Source: RBC074 sp964470555
GTDB lineage: Bacteria; Acidobacteriota; Blastocatellia; RBC074
Reading direction: 5' to 3'
DNA: 64,000 nucleotides
Assembly (NCBI GenBank): GCA_964470555.1
Contig: CAYYDG010000013.1
Span: 1 to 64,000 of the forward strand
Position 1 is the stretch's first letter; each line of letters begins with the position of its first letter. Under the pieces are notes generated by a model. That model made no database searches. It worked only from the letters and a program-made list of their open reading frames with translations, and was not told the origin of the DNA. Positions 8,939-16,796 of this stretch are shown here, one piece after another. Position numbers and translations under genes: made by a program.

Positions 8939-9970
8939 TTATTTTTTCAGGTTGAGTCGTTGCGCCTGTTTTTGCGCTCTCAATGCCAGTTCCGTCGCCA
9001 GAAAACAATGCTTCTGGGACATGGCTGTTTCCGTGCGATTGAGGATGTCATTAACCAGCAACTCGCCGTATTTCAATTGCACATCAGCGCAATCAATTCT
9101 CTGTACGCCTTTCTGATCCACCAGGAACAGGTGATTCGAACCGGCTTTTCCGTTGATGTCCACGTTCTTGCGAACTTCCATATAACCTTCGGTTCCAATC
9201 ACGGTCAGCCGCGTATCGCCCCACGTCGGCAATCCGTCCGGCGTAAACCAGTCCACGCGCACATAACCCGCGCCGCCATCGCCGCGCAGCATGGCATCGC
9301 CGAAATCTTCCAGCCCCGGCCATTGCGGATGATTGACGTTGCCGACTTGCGACGCGACGACTTCGGCTTTGGTCGAACCGGTGAAATACAAAAACTGATC
9401 GAACTGATGCGACGCGATGTCGCACAAAATGCCGCCGTATTTTTCGCGCTCGAAAAACCACGCCGGTCGCGTTTTCGGATTCATGCGATGCGGTCCCAGC
9501 CCTATGGTTTGGATGACTTTGCCTATGGCTCCGGCCCGAGCCAGTTCGGCGGCTTTGACTGTTGCGCGATTTTCAAATCGCTCGCTGTACATGATCGAGT
9601 AAATGCGATGCGTCTGTTCCTGCACGCGGCGCACTGCGGCGAGTTGTTCCAGCGTGGTGATGCCGGGTTTGTCCACCATGAAATCTTTGCCGTGCCGCAT
9701 GACTTCGATGCCGAGCGGCGCGCGTTCGACCGGAATCGAAGCCGACACGACAAGTTGGATGCTTTTGTCTTCCAGAATTTCTTTTTCGTTGCGCGCAAGC
9801 TTTGCTTGCGGAAAGCGTTTGGAAAACGCCGCGGCAAGATCGGCTTCTTTGGCAAAGAACGACACCAGTTCGCCGCCACCGCGCAAGACGGCTTCGGTTT
9901 GCCCGTTGATGTGGCCGTGATTCAGGCCAATTACTGAAAAGCGAATTCGAGGTTTGGTTTGTATGCTCAT
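8939..9970 (-). CDS. Gfo/Idh/MocA family oxidoreductase (cytoplasmic type)
   Basis: A 343-residue NAD(P)-binding oxidoreductase without an export signal. The N-terminal Rossmann domain begins IRFSVIGLNHGHINGQ and carries KDFMVDKPGITTLEQLAAV, the family's [ED]KP motif. The C-terminal domain includes YGGILCDIASHQFDQFLYF, whose conserved aspartate/histidine pair matches the DxxxH found in the family's active site. It is divergent from the DUF5678/retropepsin cassette (72 bp between starts) and upstream of the Tat-exported paralogue on the same strand. The substrate is probably a sugar derivative but cannot be named. Confidence 0.87.
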   Translation of the reverse strand: MSIQTKPRIRFSVIGLNHGHINGQTEAVLRGGGELVSFFAKEADLAAAFSKRFPQAKLARNEKEILEDKSIQLVVSASIPVERAPLGIEVMRHGKDFMVDKPGITTLEQLAAVRRVQEQTHRIYSIMYSERFENRATVKAAELARAGAIGKVIQTIGLGPHRMNPKTRPAWFFEREKYGGILCDIASHQFDQFLYFTGSTKAEVVASQVGNVNHPQWPGLEDFGDAMLRGDGGAGYVRVDWFTPDGLPTWGDTRLTVIGTEGYMEVRKNVDINGKAGSNHLFLVDQKGVQRIDCADVQLKYGELLVNDILNRTETAMSQKHCFLATELALRAQKQAQRLNLKK

Positions 9971-9990
9971 AAGTTGTGATTCCCGGTTCT

Positions 9991-10034
9991 TGGAATTGAC
10001 CCGTGCGAGTTATACTTCGCGACGCCGAAAGGAG
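9991..10034 (+). promoter_or_regulatory. candidate promoter and RBS for the second cassette
   Basis: A TATACT (10012-10017) lies 15 bp after TTGGAA (9991-9996), and an AGGAG (10030-10034) sits 8 bp before the ATG at 10043. The 72-bp divergent gap requires the promoter to be here, but the -35 assignment is weak. Confidence 0.4.
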
Positions 10035-10042
10035 CAAAAGTT

Positions 10043-10435
10043 ATGTCCACAATGACCGCCGAAAACATTCTTCCGTTGATCACTCAATTGTCGCAACCGG
10101 AACGCGCAAAACTGCGAATTTTGATGGATCAACAAGAACAACAAGAAAATGATTGGTTGGCCAAACCGCAATTGGATCAACCGGCCAAACCACCACTTGA
10201 TAAAAGATTGCCGCCGAAGCCAATGCCATCTGGCGGAGCGGCGGCGTTACAGTGGATTTCCGAACACAGACGCGAATTCGCCGGACAATGGGTGGCGCTG
10301 GATGGCGACCGTTTAATTGCGCACAGCTTCGATCGCGACGAAGTGTGGGCAGCCTCTCAAGCCGATGGCGCGTATTTGCCTATGGTCACTTTTGTCGAAG
10401 ACCCTGACCACATCGTTCACATTATCTGGGCATGA
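10043..10435 (+). CDS. DUF5678-like small protein (cassette copy 2, gene A)
   Basis: A 130-residue protein, probably cytoplasmic. The N-terminal segment (ILPLITQLSQPERAKLRILM) is predicted helical. A Pro/Gln/Lys-rich linker spans about residues 32-65. The C-terminal DUF5678-like block is WISEHRREFAGQWVALDGDR followed by a helix and a strand ending PMVTFVEDP. The AGGAG ribosome-binding site fixes the start at 10043. Its last codons overlap the start of the next gene by 4 bp, which suggests translational coupling. It is the full-length version of the truncated gene at the window start, with the same partner, so a shared function is likely but unknown. Confidence 0.78.
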   Translation: MSTMTAENILPLITQLSQPERAKLRILMDQQEQQENDWLAKPQLDQPAKPPLDKRLPPKPMPSGGAAALQWISEHRREFAGQWVALDGDRLIAHSFDRDEVWAASQADGAYLPMVTFVEDPDHIVHIIWA

Positions 10436-10839
10436 AAACCACTCTAACTTTCACGGAAACAATACGCTATCAAGATGATCTGACGGGAATCAGCATCCCG
10501 GTCATGCTCGACTATCGCGGCAACACCCTTCACGAGCACGCCAAAGTTGATCCTGGCGCAGAGATCTGTCTTTTCAAATATGAAATTGGCGTTGGTCTGG
10601 GCATTCAGGTTGAACAGGGAATCCCGATTACTTTGGAAACGTTAAGCGGTACGCTGGAAGCCTTCGGCCATGAATTGACCTTGCAAACCGGTGAACTGAG
10701 TTTTCAAAGTCTGGTTTACTTCGCCAAATACTTTGGTCTGCCGCGCAACATACTTGGGCGGCGCGGCTGGTTGCGAAACCTGAAGCTAGCCGTGATTGAT
10801 TATGACAACCTGCTTTATCTTGGCGCCTACGACGAATAA
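10432..10839 (+). CDS. retropepsin-like small protein (cassette copy 2, gene B)
   Basis: A 135-residue paralogue of the 411-818 product, identical in length. It carries KVDPGAEICLF (DPG in place of DTG/DSG) at residues 38-48, AFGHEL at 77-82, and the distal motif PRNILGRRGWL at 104-114. Conservation concentrates in the putative catalytic loop and the distal ILGR-GW segment, as expected for a retropepsin fold. The start ATG overlaps the stop of the DUF5678-like gene. It converges with the VWA gene, leaving only an 8-bp gap and no obvious terminator. Whether it is a protease or an inactive binding domain cannot be decided from sequence. Confidence 0.75.
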   Translation: MKTTLTFTETIRYQDDLTGISIPVMLDYRGNTLHEHAKVDPGAEICLFKYEIGVGLGIQVEQGIPITLETLSGTLEAFGHELTLQTGELSFQSLVYFAKYFGLPRNILGRRGWLRNLKLAVIDYDNLLYLGAYDE

Positions 10840-10847
10840 GCCGATTG

Positions 10848-12977
10848 CTACTGAACGCTGAAATCCATCCATTGTTCTACCTGGCCGACTTTCTTTTTGG
10901 CCAGCGCGTCCGTGACAACCACGCGTAGCAAATAATCGCCAGGCTGAAAATTATTCAACAGCATCTGCCCGACAAAATCGAAACGTTTGGCGCTGGTTTT
11001 GGCCGGTAGCTGGAGCGATTCCGCAGGCAATTGCTTCAGCAATTTTCCGTCGCGGTAAATTTCGGCTTGTACAGTCAATTGCGGCTGGCCGGTTTTTTTA
11101 TCCGTCGTCGCGTTGTAAATCGCCGCGCCGTATTTGACCCAGCCGGTTTTGGCGAAGCTGCGAACATACGGCGACGTTTTTACATCTGTAGATTCTTTTT
11201 CGCCTTCGGTTTTGGGAATGCTCAGCACCAGACCGGACATGGCCAACCGGTTTTTGCTCAAATCGGGGACGCTGATGAATTCGCTGGCGGTTCCCAGTCG
11301 CCCACTTTCGGCGTCACGCAACACCGCGCGGAACTGGTACGCGCCGGGCTTTTTGACCGGGAAGTCCGCGCGATACGTCAGTCCATCGGACTGCACCTGT
11401 TTGAACTGCGCTTCATCAAAAGTCAGTTCAATGTGCTTTGCGTTCAGGTCAATTGCCGCGCCCTTGTCGTCAAAGGCGTAAGCTGCCAGATCGAGCTTGA
11501 TCGTTTTCTTGCCGTCGGCGGTGTCTTTGAAATTCAACTTTGAGCTTTCGATGTGGAACAGCGCGCGCACCAGCGAACCGTCTTTGGCGGAGTTGAAATA
11601 ATACGGCGTCATTCTCAGCGACAAATCGCGCACGCCCAGCGGAGACAACAGCGCGCCGAAAATTTGCTGGCTGCGCGTTTTTTCTGCCGCGATTGGTTCG
11701 TCGTCGTTGTAACCGTAAAAACCTTGCCTGGCGCGCACGCGCAAGCCCGGACGTTTGACAGTCACTTTGATCTTGTGCTGTTTACGGTCGAACATTTCGT
11801 CGTCTGGATCGAAGCCAATCAGGTAATAACTTTGCTGGTCGTAGAGCGCTTCCTGAATGCCAATGTTCAGATCGTTGTTGTTAAACGTGGCAAAGCCGCC
11901 GGTTTGCGCGGCGAGGTTTACTGGCCCTTCCAGCGATTCCTGATTTTCCTGCATCGCCTGAGCATAAGAATCGCCGGTCGGACGCCCGCCGGTTTCTCCG
12001 CCAGGAACCAGCGGCAGCAATCCTTTGGCGTCCATCGAATAAATCACCACGCTCGACCGATTGGCCATTTCCACCAGTTGTTTCATCGCTTCCTGCACCA
12101 TGATGCTCTGCGCGACGGCGTCGGGATCATTCAGATTGTTGCTCGGCGGATAAATGTTGAACCCGTCTGAAAGCAGAATGACGCTTTTTCGTCCGGGCAG
12201 CGGGCGCAATCCGTTGACGACGAAATTGATTGCTCCCAGAGTGCCGGTGGCAAACATCGTATTGCGGAAACTGTCCATTCCGCTGTCAATAGATTGTTGA
12301 TTGCTGGCGGCTTCCAGACTTTCTTCTGAATCGCCGAGTCCGGCTTCACTGCCGAAATTCGGAGTCATGTCGCGGCTGAGCGGATTCCACATCAGCTTTT
12401 CAATGGCGGCATACAGCAATCGTTTGTCGCTGGTGAACTGTTCCAGCATGCCCAGTCCACGTCCGGTGCGAATGATGGCGACCAAATCGCCCGGCTGCAT
12501 TTGCCGGTCTAAAAATTGTCGCAAAGTTTCGCGCACGCGTTCGGTGCTGGTGAATCCCAATCCCAGATCGTCCACGATGAAGGCGATGGTGCGACGTACA
12601 TCTTTCGGGTCAATCTGTTTGGTCGGCATGTTCGCCGGAGCGGGCGGCGCGTCGGATTTTTTGACGGGCGGCAATTCGCGCTTCACGGGTGGCAGGCTGA
12701 TGTGTTTGAAATGCGTCAGGTCTTGTTTTTTGCCGTCCACAAACAACTCGAAATCGTCCACGGTCAGGTCTTCGACGTGGTTGCCTTTTTTGTCTGTGAC
12801 GACGGCGTCCACCTGCACAAGCTGCGTGCTGATGCGAACGACATCCTGATTGGGTTGTTGTTGTGATTGGGCTGGTGGATTTTGAGATTGTTGTTGCGCC
12901 AGATTGGCTGGCGAAATCCAGCAAATAGCGAGCGCCAGAAACGTCAGAAACATTGTGGGACGATTGCATTTGGTCAT
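10848..12977 (-). CDS. VWFA-related domain protein of the acidobacterial type
   Basis: A 709-residue secreted protein. The N-terminus has a signal peptide (FLTFLALAICWISPANLAQQ). A beta strand block LVQVDAVVTDKKGNHVEDLT introduces the family signature DDFELFVDGKKQ near residues 70-85. The VWA-like domain follows (TIAFIVDDLGLGFTSTERV, then GRKSVILLSDGFNIYPP). The C-terminal part has beta-rich segments such as YYLIGFDPDDE and IKVTVKRPGLRVRARQGFYG. This matches TIGR03436, expanded in Acidobacteria. The metal-binding DxSxS of classical VWA domains is not seen (DDLGLG instead). Function is probably extracytoplasmic protein interaction; nothing in the neighbourhood defines a partner. Confidence 0.85.
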   Translation of the reverse strand: MTKCNRPTMFLTFLALAICWISPANLAQQQSQNPPAQSQQQPNQDVVRISTQLVQVDAVVTDKKGNHVEDLTVDDFELFVDGKKQDLTHFKHISLPPVKRELPPVKKSDAPPAPANMPTKQIDPKDVRRTIAFIVDDLGLGFTSTERVRETLRQFLDRQMQPGDLVAIIRTGRGLGMLEQFTSDKRLLYAAIEKLMWNPLSRDMTPNFGSEAGLGDSEESLEAASNQQSIDSGMDSFRNTMFATGTLGAINFVVNGLRPLPGRKSVILLSDGFNIYPPSNNLNDPDAVAQSIMVQEAMKQLVEMANRSSVVIYSMDAKGLLPLVPGGETGGRPTGDSYAQAMQENQESLEGPVNLAAQTGGFATFNNNDLNIGIQEALYDQQSYYLIGFDPDDEMFDRKQHKIKVTVKRPGLRVRARQGFYGYNDDEPIAAEKTRSQQIFGALLSPLGVRDLSLRMTPYYFNSAKDGSLVRALFHIESSKLNFKDTADGKKTIKLDLAAYAFDDKGAAIDLNAKHIELTFDEAQFKQVQSDGLTYRADFPVKKPGAYQFRAVLRDAESGRLGTASEFISVPDLSKNRLAMSGLVLSIPKTEGEKESTDVKTSPYVRSFAKTGWVKYGAAIYNATTDKKTGQPQLTVQAEIYRDGKLLKQLPAESLQLPAKTSAKRFDFVGQMLLNNFQPGDYLLRVVVTDALAKKKVGQVEQWMDFSVQ

Positions 12978-13065
12978 GATCCTTTTCCTCGCAGCTTTTG
13001 ACGGTCAGGCGTTTTGTTCGGTCACTTTTTATCTTGTGGTTCCGACCAACGAATGGAGTCGCGCG

Positions 13066-13815
13066 TTATTTTCTTTTCTTTTTGGTTGGGGGTGATGGCT
13101 TCTTTTTGGCGGATTGCTTTGCGGGCTTGCGATTTTTGGTCGAACGCGATCGCGGTGAGGCGGCAGGCTTTTCGGAGTCGAAGCTTACACGGTAATAAAC
13201 GTCCGCCAATCGCAGCCAACATTTGAGCGAGGGAATCAGTAATCGGCTTTTTAACCCGGTGGCGGCAGTGTATTCCCAGAGCGAGGATTTCGGCGAAGGA
13301 CGATGAAAAAGTTCGATGGCCGGTTCATTCTGGGAAACCAACACATAATCCACCAGCGAAGGCAGGTACTGCTGGTAACGCAAAAATTTTTGTCTGCGGT
13401 CGAACCATTCCGTCCGGTCTGACAACACTTCGATAATGACGGTTGGGTTGACCAGCACATCCTGATATTCGTCCAAATACTTTCGCTCGCCACATACGAC
13501 AACAAGATCAGGATACGAAAATAATCCTTTTGTGCTGGAACGCCATTGGGGCAACGGGCCGCTGCGGACTTTAGTGTCTTTAGTGTACAGGTCGCATTCT
13601 TTTCCCAACAGGTGGTTGCCAATCAAACGCACTAAATTCACGCTGGTTCTGCCATGTACGGGGCTTTCGCCCGCCATCGCGTAAATCTCACCGTCCAGAT
13701 ATTCATGGCGTTCGTCGGCTTCGCGTTCGAACGCCAGGTATTCTGCCGCGGTGTATGTCGCTTCGGTTTTGATTTCAGTTTTTCGTAGCGCCAATCCCAT
13801 AACTGATTCTTTCAA
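13066..13815 (-). CDS. Uma2 family (DUF820) putative endonuclease
   Basis: A 249-residue protein. Residues about 20-205 form the PD-(D/E)XK-like Uma2 domain: TYTAAEYLAFEREADERHEYLDGEIYAMAG at the start, HGRTSVNLVRLIGNHL, the acidic strand YPDLVVVCG, and the core NPTVIIEVLSDRTEWFDRRQKFLRY. The C-terminal ~35 residues are a Lys/Arg/Pro/Ser-rich tail (KNRKPAKQSAKKKPSPP), which may bind nucleic acid or be disordered. Uma2 proteins are abundant in Cyanobacteria, Planctomycetes and Acidobacteria, and their biological role is poorly defined. Starts at 13815 or 13800 (MGLALRK) are both possible. Confidence 0.85.
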   Translation of the reverse strand: MKESVMGLALRKTEIKTEATYTAAEYLAFEREADERHEYLDGEIYAMAGESPVHGRTSVNLVRLIGNHLLGKECDLYTKDTKVRSGPLPQWRSSTKGLFSYPDLVVVCGERKYLDEYQDVLVNPTVIIEVLSDRTEWFDRRQKFLRYQQYLPSLVDYVLVSQNEPAIELFHRPSPKSSLWEYTAATGLKSRLLIPSLKCWLRLADVYYRVSFDSEKPAASPRSRSTKNRKPAKQSAKKKPSPPTKKKRK

Positions 13816-13848
13816 AGGTAAAAACTCGGCAGCAATTGTAAGCCAAAG

Positions 13849-15618
13849 TCAGAGTCGCGGCGGAGCGGGTTTGAGCGGTTTGTCCCAGGCGTGAGCGCCT
13901 TTGACCTTCAGTTTGCGTTTGTAGACTTTGTCGCCGCAGGTGGCAAACAGCGTGTCGTTGTCCGCTCCGCCGAAGCTGAGGTTGGAAATTCTGCCGTTCG
14001 GCGTCGGTACGATGACGTTGACGCGACCGGCTTGGTCGCAAATCTGAATGCCCATCTTGCTGGTGACGTACAAGCGACCGTCACGATCTACGCGCATGCC
14101 ATCGGCCTGACTGATGTCCACGGTATCGGGAACGTGCAGCCAGTAGTATTGCTGTTTGAATTGCGGCGTGCCGTCGGCTTGCAATTGGTAACTGTACACC
14201 CAGTGCGAACGGTAATCGTCTACGTACAGCAGCGTTTGGTCGGGCGATAAGGTGATGCCGTTGGCGTATTTGATGCCAGTGTCTATGACTTTCTTTTCGC
14301 CATTGGGTTTGATCAGCCAGACGTTGCTTTGTTCAATTGCCGGGACGTTCGGTTCGGTAACGTAAATGTTGCCGTTGTTGGCGACGACAATGTCGTTGCC
14401 GCGAATGCCTTCGGCGATGACAGTTGCTTTGCCAGTGGCATCATACGCGACGATCTGTTGGATGCCGTTGACGGCGTACAGTCTTCCGTCAGGGCCAAAC
14501 GCCTGTCCGCTGGCGCGATTGGAATCGGTGACGAATTCGCTGACTTTGCCATCCAGGCCGACTTTGAAAATCTTGTTGTTTGCGCCGTCGGTAAAAAAGA
14601 CTTCGCCTTTGGTGTTGGCTACGGGGCCTTCGGTGAAACGATGGCCTTCGCTGACCAGTTGCCAGTTTTCGCCGGGCAGCAGGACATCATTCAGCATATT
14701 GTTTTTGCTTGCGCCGGTTTTGACCGGGGCAGGCCAGCCTTTCCACAACCATTTCATCGCGTCGGGAAAAATCGCCGTGCCGTGTCTGCCGTTGTGAGCG
14801 CCTTCGCCCCAGACGTGTGTGACTTCGTATCCGGCGAAGGTGAGAGAACGTTCCATTGCCTGATTGGCCATCCACCAATCGCCGCCGTAAATGTTCAGGT
14901 CGTTCGATCCGTCTTGCAGGAAAACGCGAATCGGTTTCGGTTCGTATTTGCGAATCAGCGTCGAGTATTCGTGACCTCCGCGCAAACCAACGTAAGTGCC
15001 GATGGTGCTGAACACTCGGCTGAAAGCGTCCGGTCGTTCCCAGGCCGCCGTGAACGCGGCAATCGCTCCCGACGAAGCTCCACCGATGGCGCGGTCGTTG
15101 CCGCTTTTTGACAACCGAATTGCACGGCCATCGCTGGCGGTTTTGGTTTCCACGTCGGGCAGCAACTCATCAACGATAAACCGCGCGTAGTTGTCGCCAA
15201 GCCCGTCATATTCAAAACTTCGATTGAACCGATCCAGCGCCGTCGTGCCGTCTTTGGCCAACACCTTGCCGTGCATGACGAACACGCCGATGGTGATGGG
15301 CATTTCTTTTTTGTGGATCAGGTTGTCGAAGACCATGGGAGCGTTCCATTGCACGCCGTCCTGATTGACATACACGCACGCCGGTTTGTCGGGCGAGTAT
15401 TGCGCCGGAATGTAGACCCAATATTCGCGCCAGGTGCCGGGAAAGATTTTCGATTTGTCGAAGGTGAATTTCAGCACTTCGCCTTTGGGCACGCCGGGCT
15501 GTTCGACTGAATCGGGATGCGGTGGATAGCTTTCCTGGGGTTGAGTGGCTTGGGCGAAAGCGGCCACAGCCACAAAGAGCGAAAGCAAAAGTGATTTGAT
15601 CGCCTGAGTTGGTTTCAT
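13849..15618 (-). CDS. secreted esterase fused to an SMP-30/gluconolactonase-like propeller
   Basis: A 589-residue two-domain secreted protein with a signal peptide (LLLSLFVAVAAFAQA). The first half (about residues 45-300) is an alpha/beta-hydrolase of the esterase D/enterochelin-esterase type, with nucleophile motif GGASSGAI near residue 181, candidate acid FLQDGSND and candidate histidine GAHNGRHG. The second half (about 315-589) is an SMP-30/gluconolactonase/LRE-type beta-propeller: HRFTEGPVANTKGEVFFTDG, YATGKATVIAEGIRGNDIVV, DGMRVDRDGRLYVTSKMGIQI and LSFGGADNDTLFATCGDKVY. It probably acts on carbohydrate or phenolic esters outside the cytoplasm, hydrolysing an ester and then a lactone (inference). 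Confidence 0.85.
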   Translation of the reverse strand: MKPTQAIKSLLLSLFVAVAAFAQATQPQESYPPHPDSVEQPGVPKGEVLKFTFDKSKIFPGTWREYWVYIPAQYSPDKPACVYVNQDGVQWNAPMVFDNLIHKKEMPITIGVFVMHGKVLAKDGTTALDRFNRSFEYDGLGDNYARFIVDELLPDVETKTASDGRAIRLSKSGNDRAIGGASSGAIAAFTAAWERPDAFSRVFSTIGTYVGLRGGHEYSTLIRKYEPKPIRVFLQDGSNDLNIYGGDWWMANQAMERSLTFAGYEVTHVWGEGAHNGRHGTAIFPDAMKWLWKGWPAPVKTGASKNNMLNDVLLPGENWQLVSEGHRFTEGPVANTKGEVFFTDGANNKIFKVGLDGKVSEFVTDSNRASGQAFGPDGRLYAVNGIQQIVAYDATGKATVIAEGIRGNDIVVANNGNIYVTEPNVPAIEQSNVWLIKPNGEKKVIDTGIKYANGITLSPDQTLLYVDDYRSHWVYSYQLQADGTPQFKQQYYWLHVPDTVDISQADGMRVDRDGRLYVTSKMGIQICDQAGRVNVIVPTPNGRISNLSFGGADNDTLFATCGDKVYKRKLKVKGAHAWDKPLKPAPPRL

Positions 15619-15644
15619 TGGGCTTGGTTTTCCTTTTCTTGAAT

Positions 15645-15813
15645 GTAAATCAACGCAGAAAACTTTTAGACGGGATTGCCAGGGTTTTTTCAGGATGAAC
15701 AGGATTCAAAACTGGCCGGAAACCTGCTGGGACTGACGAGCCTGTAAATCCTGCTGGAAATCTTGGTCATCCTGTCGAAAAAACATGTCTTAATGTTGCC
15801 TGTTCAGATTTAG
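15645..15813 (-). repeat. ~170-bp MITE-like element, copy 1 (inverted relative to copies 2 and 3)
   Basis: The right end, read on the minus strand, begins CTAAATCTGAACAGGCAACA; the left end begins GTAAATCAACGCAGAAAACT. These form imperfect terminal inverted repeats of ~28 bp. Inside is CAGGATGA...AAGATT and its near-complement AATCCTGTTCATCCTG. It fills the gap between the esterase fusion start and the LolA-like gene stop, and has no coding capacity. This is the most diverged copy. Confidence 0.8.
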
Positions 15814-15844
15814 CGGATGAGCTACAAGTGTTGGTGCGTTTCGA

Positions 15845-16576
15845 TCATTGTTTTTGCGCGGGAACGTCAAACGCCAATTTCGACGCGGGAGCGTCTTCAT
15901 TTACTCGCGGGTCGTAAACAGTGGTTGCTTCAACCTCGAATTCGCCCTTGCCGTCTGATTTCGTGACTTTTCTCTTTTCGAAAATTTGCAGCAACAGAAA
16001 CCGCTGCTTGTCCACCCAGATGGTTGTGGTATTGCTGCGAAAATCCTGGCCTTCGATTTTGTAGGCGTCGCGCCCGGCAATTTTCTCTTCACCGGCCAGA
16101 CGCAAATTGGTCAACGCCTTGATGGGATTGGCTGGGAGTTCGCTGGGCATCAACATGCTAGGAACGGTCAAGGAAGATTTGCCTGAAACTCCGGTCGCTC
16201 CGGAAATGGACATCGAGAAAGAGCGGTCCGTGATAATTCCGGGGCGGATAGACCACCAGCTTTTCACCGTTTCCCCTTCTTTCCAGATGAGGTATTGCTC
16301 CCATTCTGACTCGCCTCGGCGCGAACGAAACTCGTAACGAAAACTGGAAGGGCGCACAAACGCCGTCGAAAAAGGCAGTGCCACCGTCCGCCGTCTTTCG
16401 TTTTCCACATAAACCGTTCGAACTTCGCCCGTGTCCAAGTAGGTTTTATAGGAAGCATAGCCGGAGAACATTTGCTCCACGACCTGCTGCGCGGTAGGTG
16501 CGTTGGCCTGCTGCGCTGTTGCCGAAACCGCGACGAATAAAACCAACAAGAGTGAAAGGTTGATGCACAGTTTCAT
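15845..16576 (-). CDS. LolA-like/outer-membrane lipoprotein-sorting-type secreted protein
   Basis: A 243-residue protein. The start at 16576 gives a signal peptide (LSLLLVLFVAVSATAQQ); a longer frame to 16696 would run into the repeat element and is rejected. After processing, the sequence NAPTAQQVVEQMFSGYASYKTYLDTGEVRT leads into antiparallel strands typical of the LolA/LolB fold, including EEKIAGRDAYKIEGQDFRSNTTTIWVDKQRFLLLQIFEKR. This fold carries lipid or lipoprotein cargo across the periplasm. Many acidobacterial paralogues have unknown cargo. The gene is bracketed by two inverted copies of the ~170-bp repeat, and no co-transcribed partner is evident. Confidence 0.7.
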   Translation of the reverse strand: MKLCINLSLLLVLFVAVSATAQQANAPTAQQVVEQMFSGYASYKTYLDTGEVRTVYVENERRRTVALPFSTAFVRPSSFRYEFRSRRGESEWEQYLIWKEGETVKSWWSIRPGIITDRSFSMSISGATGVSGKSSLTVPSMLMPSELPANPIKALTNLRLAGEEKIAGRDAYKIEGQDFRSNTTTIWVDKQRFLLLQIFEKRKVTKSDGKGEFEVEATTVYDPRVNEDAPASKLAFDVPAQKQ

Positions 16577-16605
16577 AGGCTCTGTCTTTTTTGCCGATTC
16601 ACAAC

Positions 16606-16775
16606 CTAAATCAGAGCAAGCAACATTGGGACATTCTCTTTTGACAGGATGAACAAGATTTTCGGCAGGATTTACAGAATCATCAATAGCAATCAAGTTC
16701 CAATTTGGTTTGAATCCTGTTCATCCTGAAAAAAATCATGTCCATCCTGTCTCAAAGTTTCTTGCTTCGATTTAG
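16606..16775 (+). repeat. ~170-bp MITE-like element, copy 2
   Basis: The element is 170 bp. The left end is CTAAATCAGAGCAAGCAACA; the right end, reversed, is CTAAATCGAAGCAAGAAACT. Internal CAGGATGAACAAGATT and AATCCTGTTCATCCTG form a nested inverted repeat. It lies wholly between the LolA-like gene start and the DUF1552 gene stop. Confidence 0.85.
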
Positions 16776-16796
16776 TGTAGTTGTTTAGCGTTTGCT

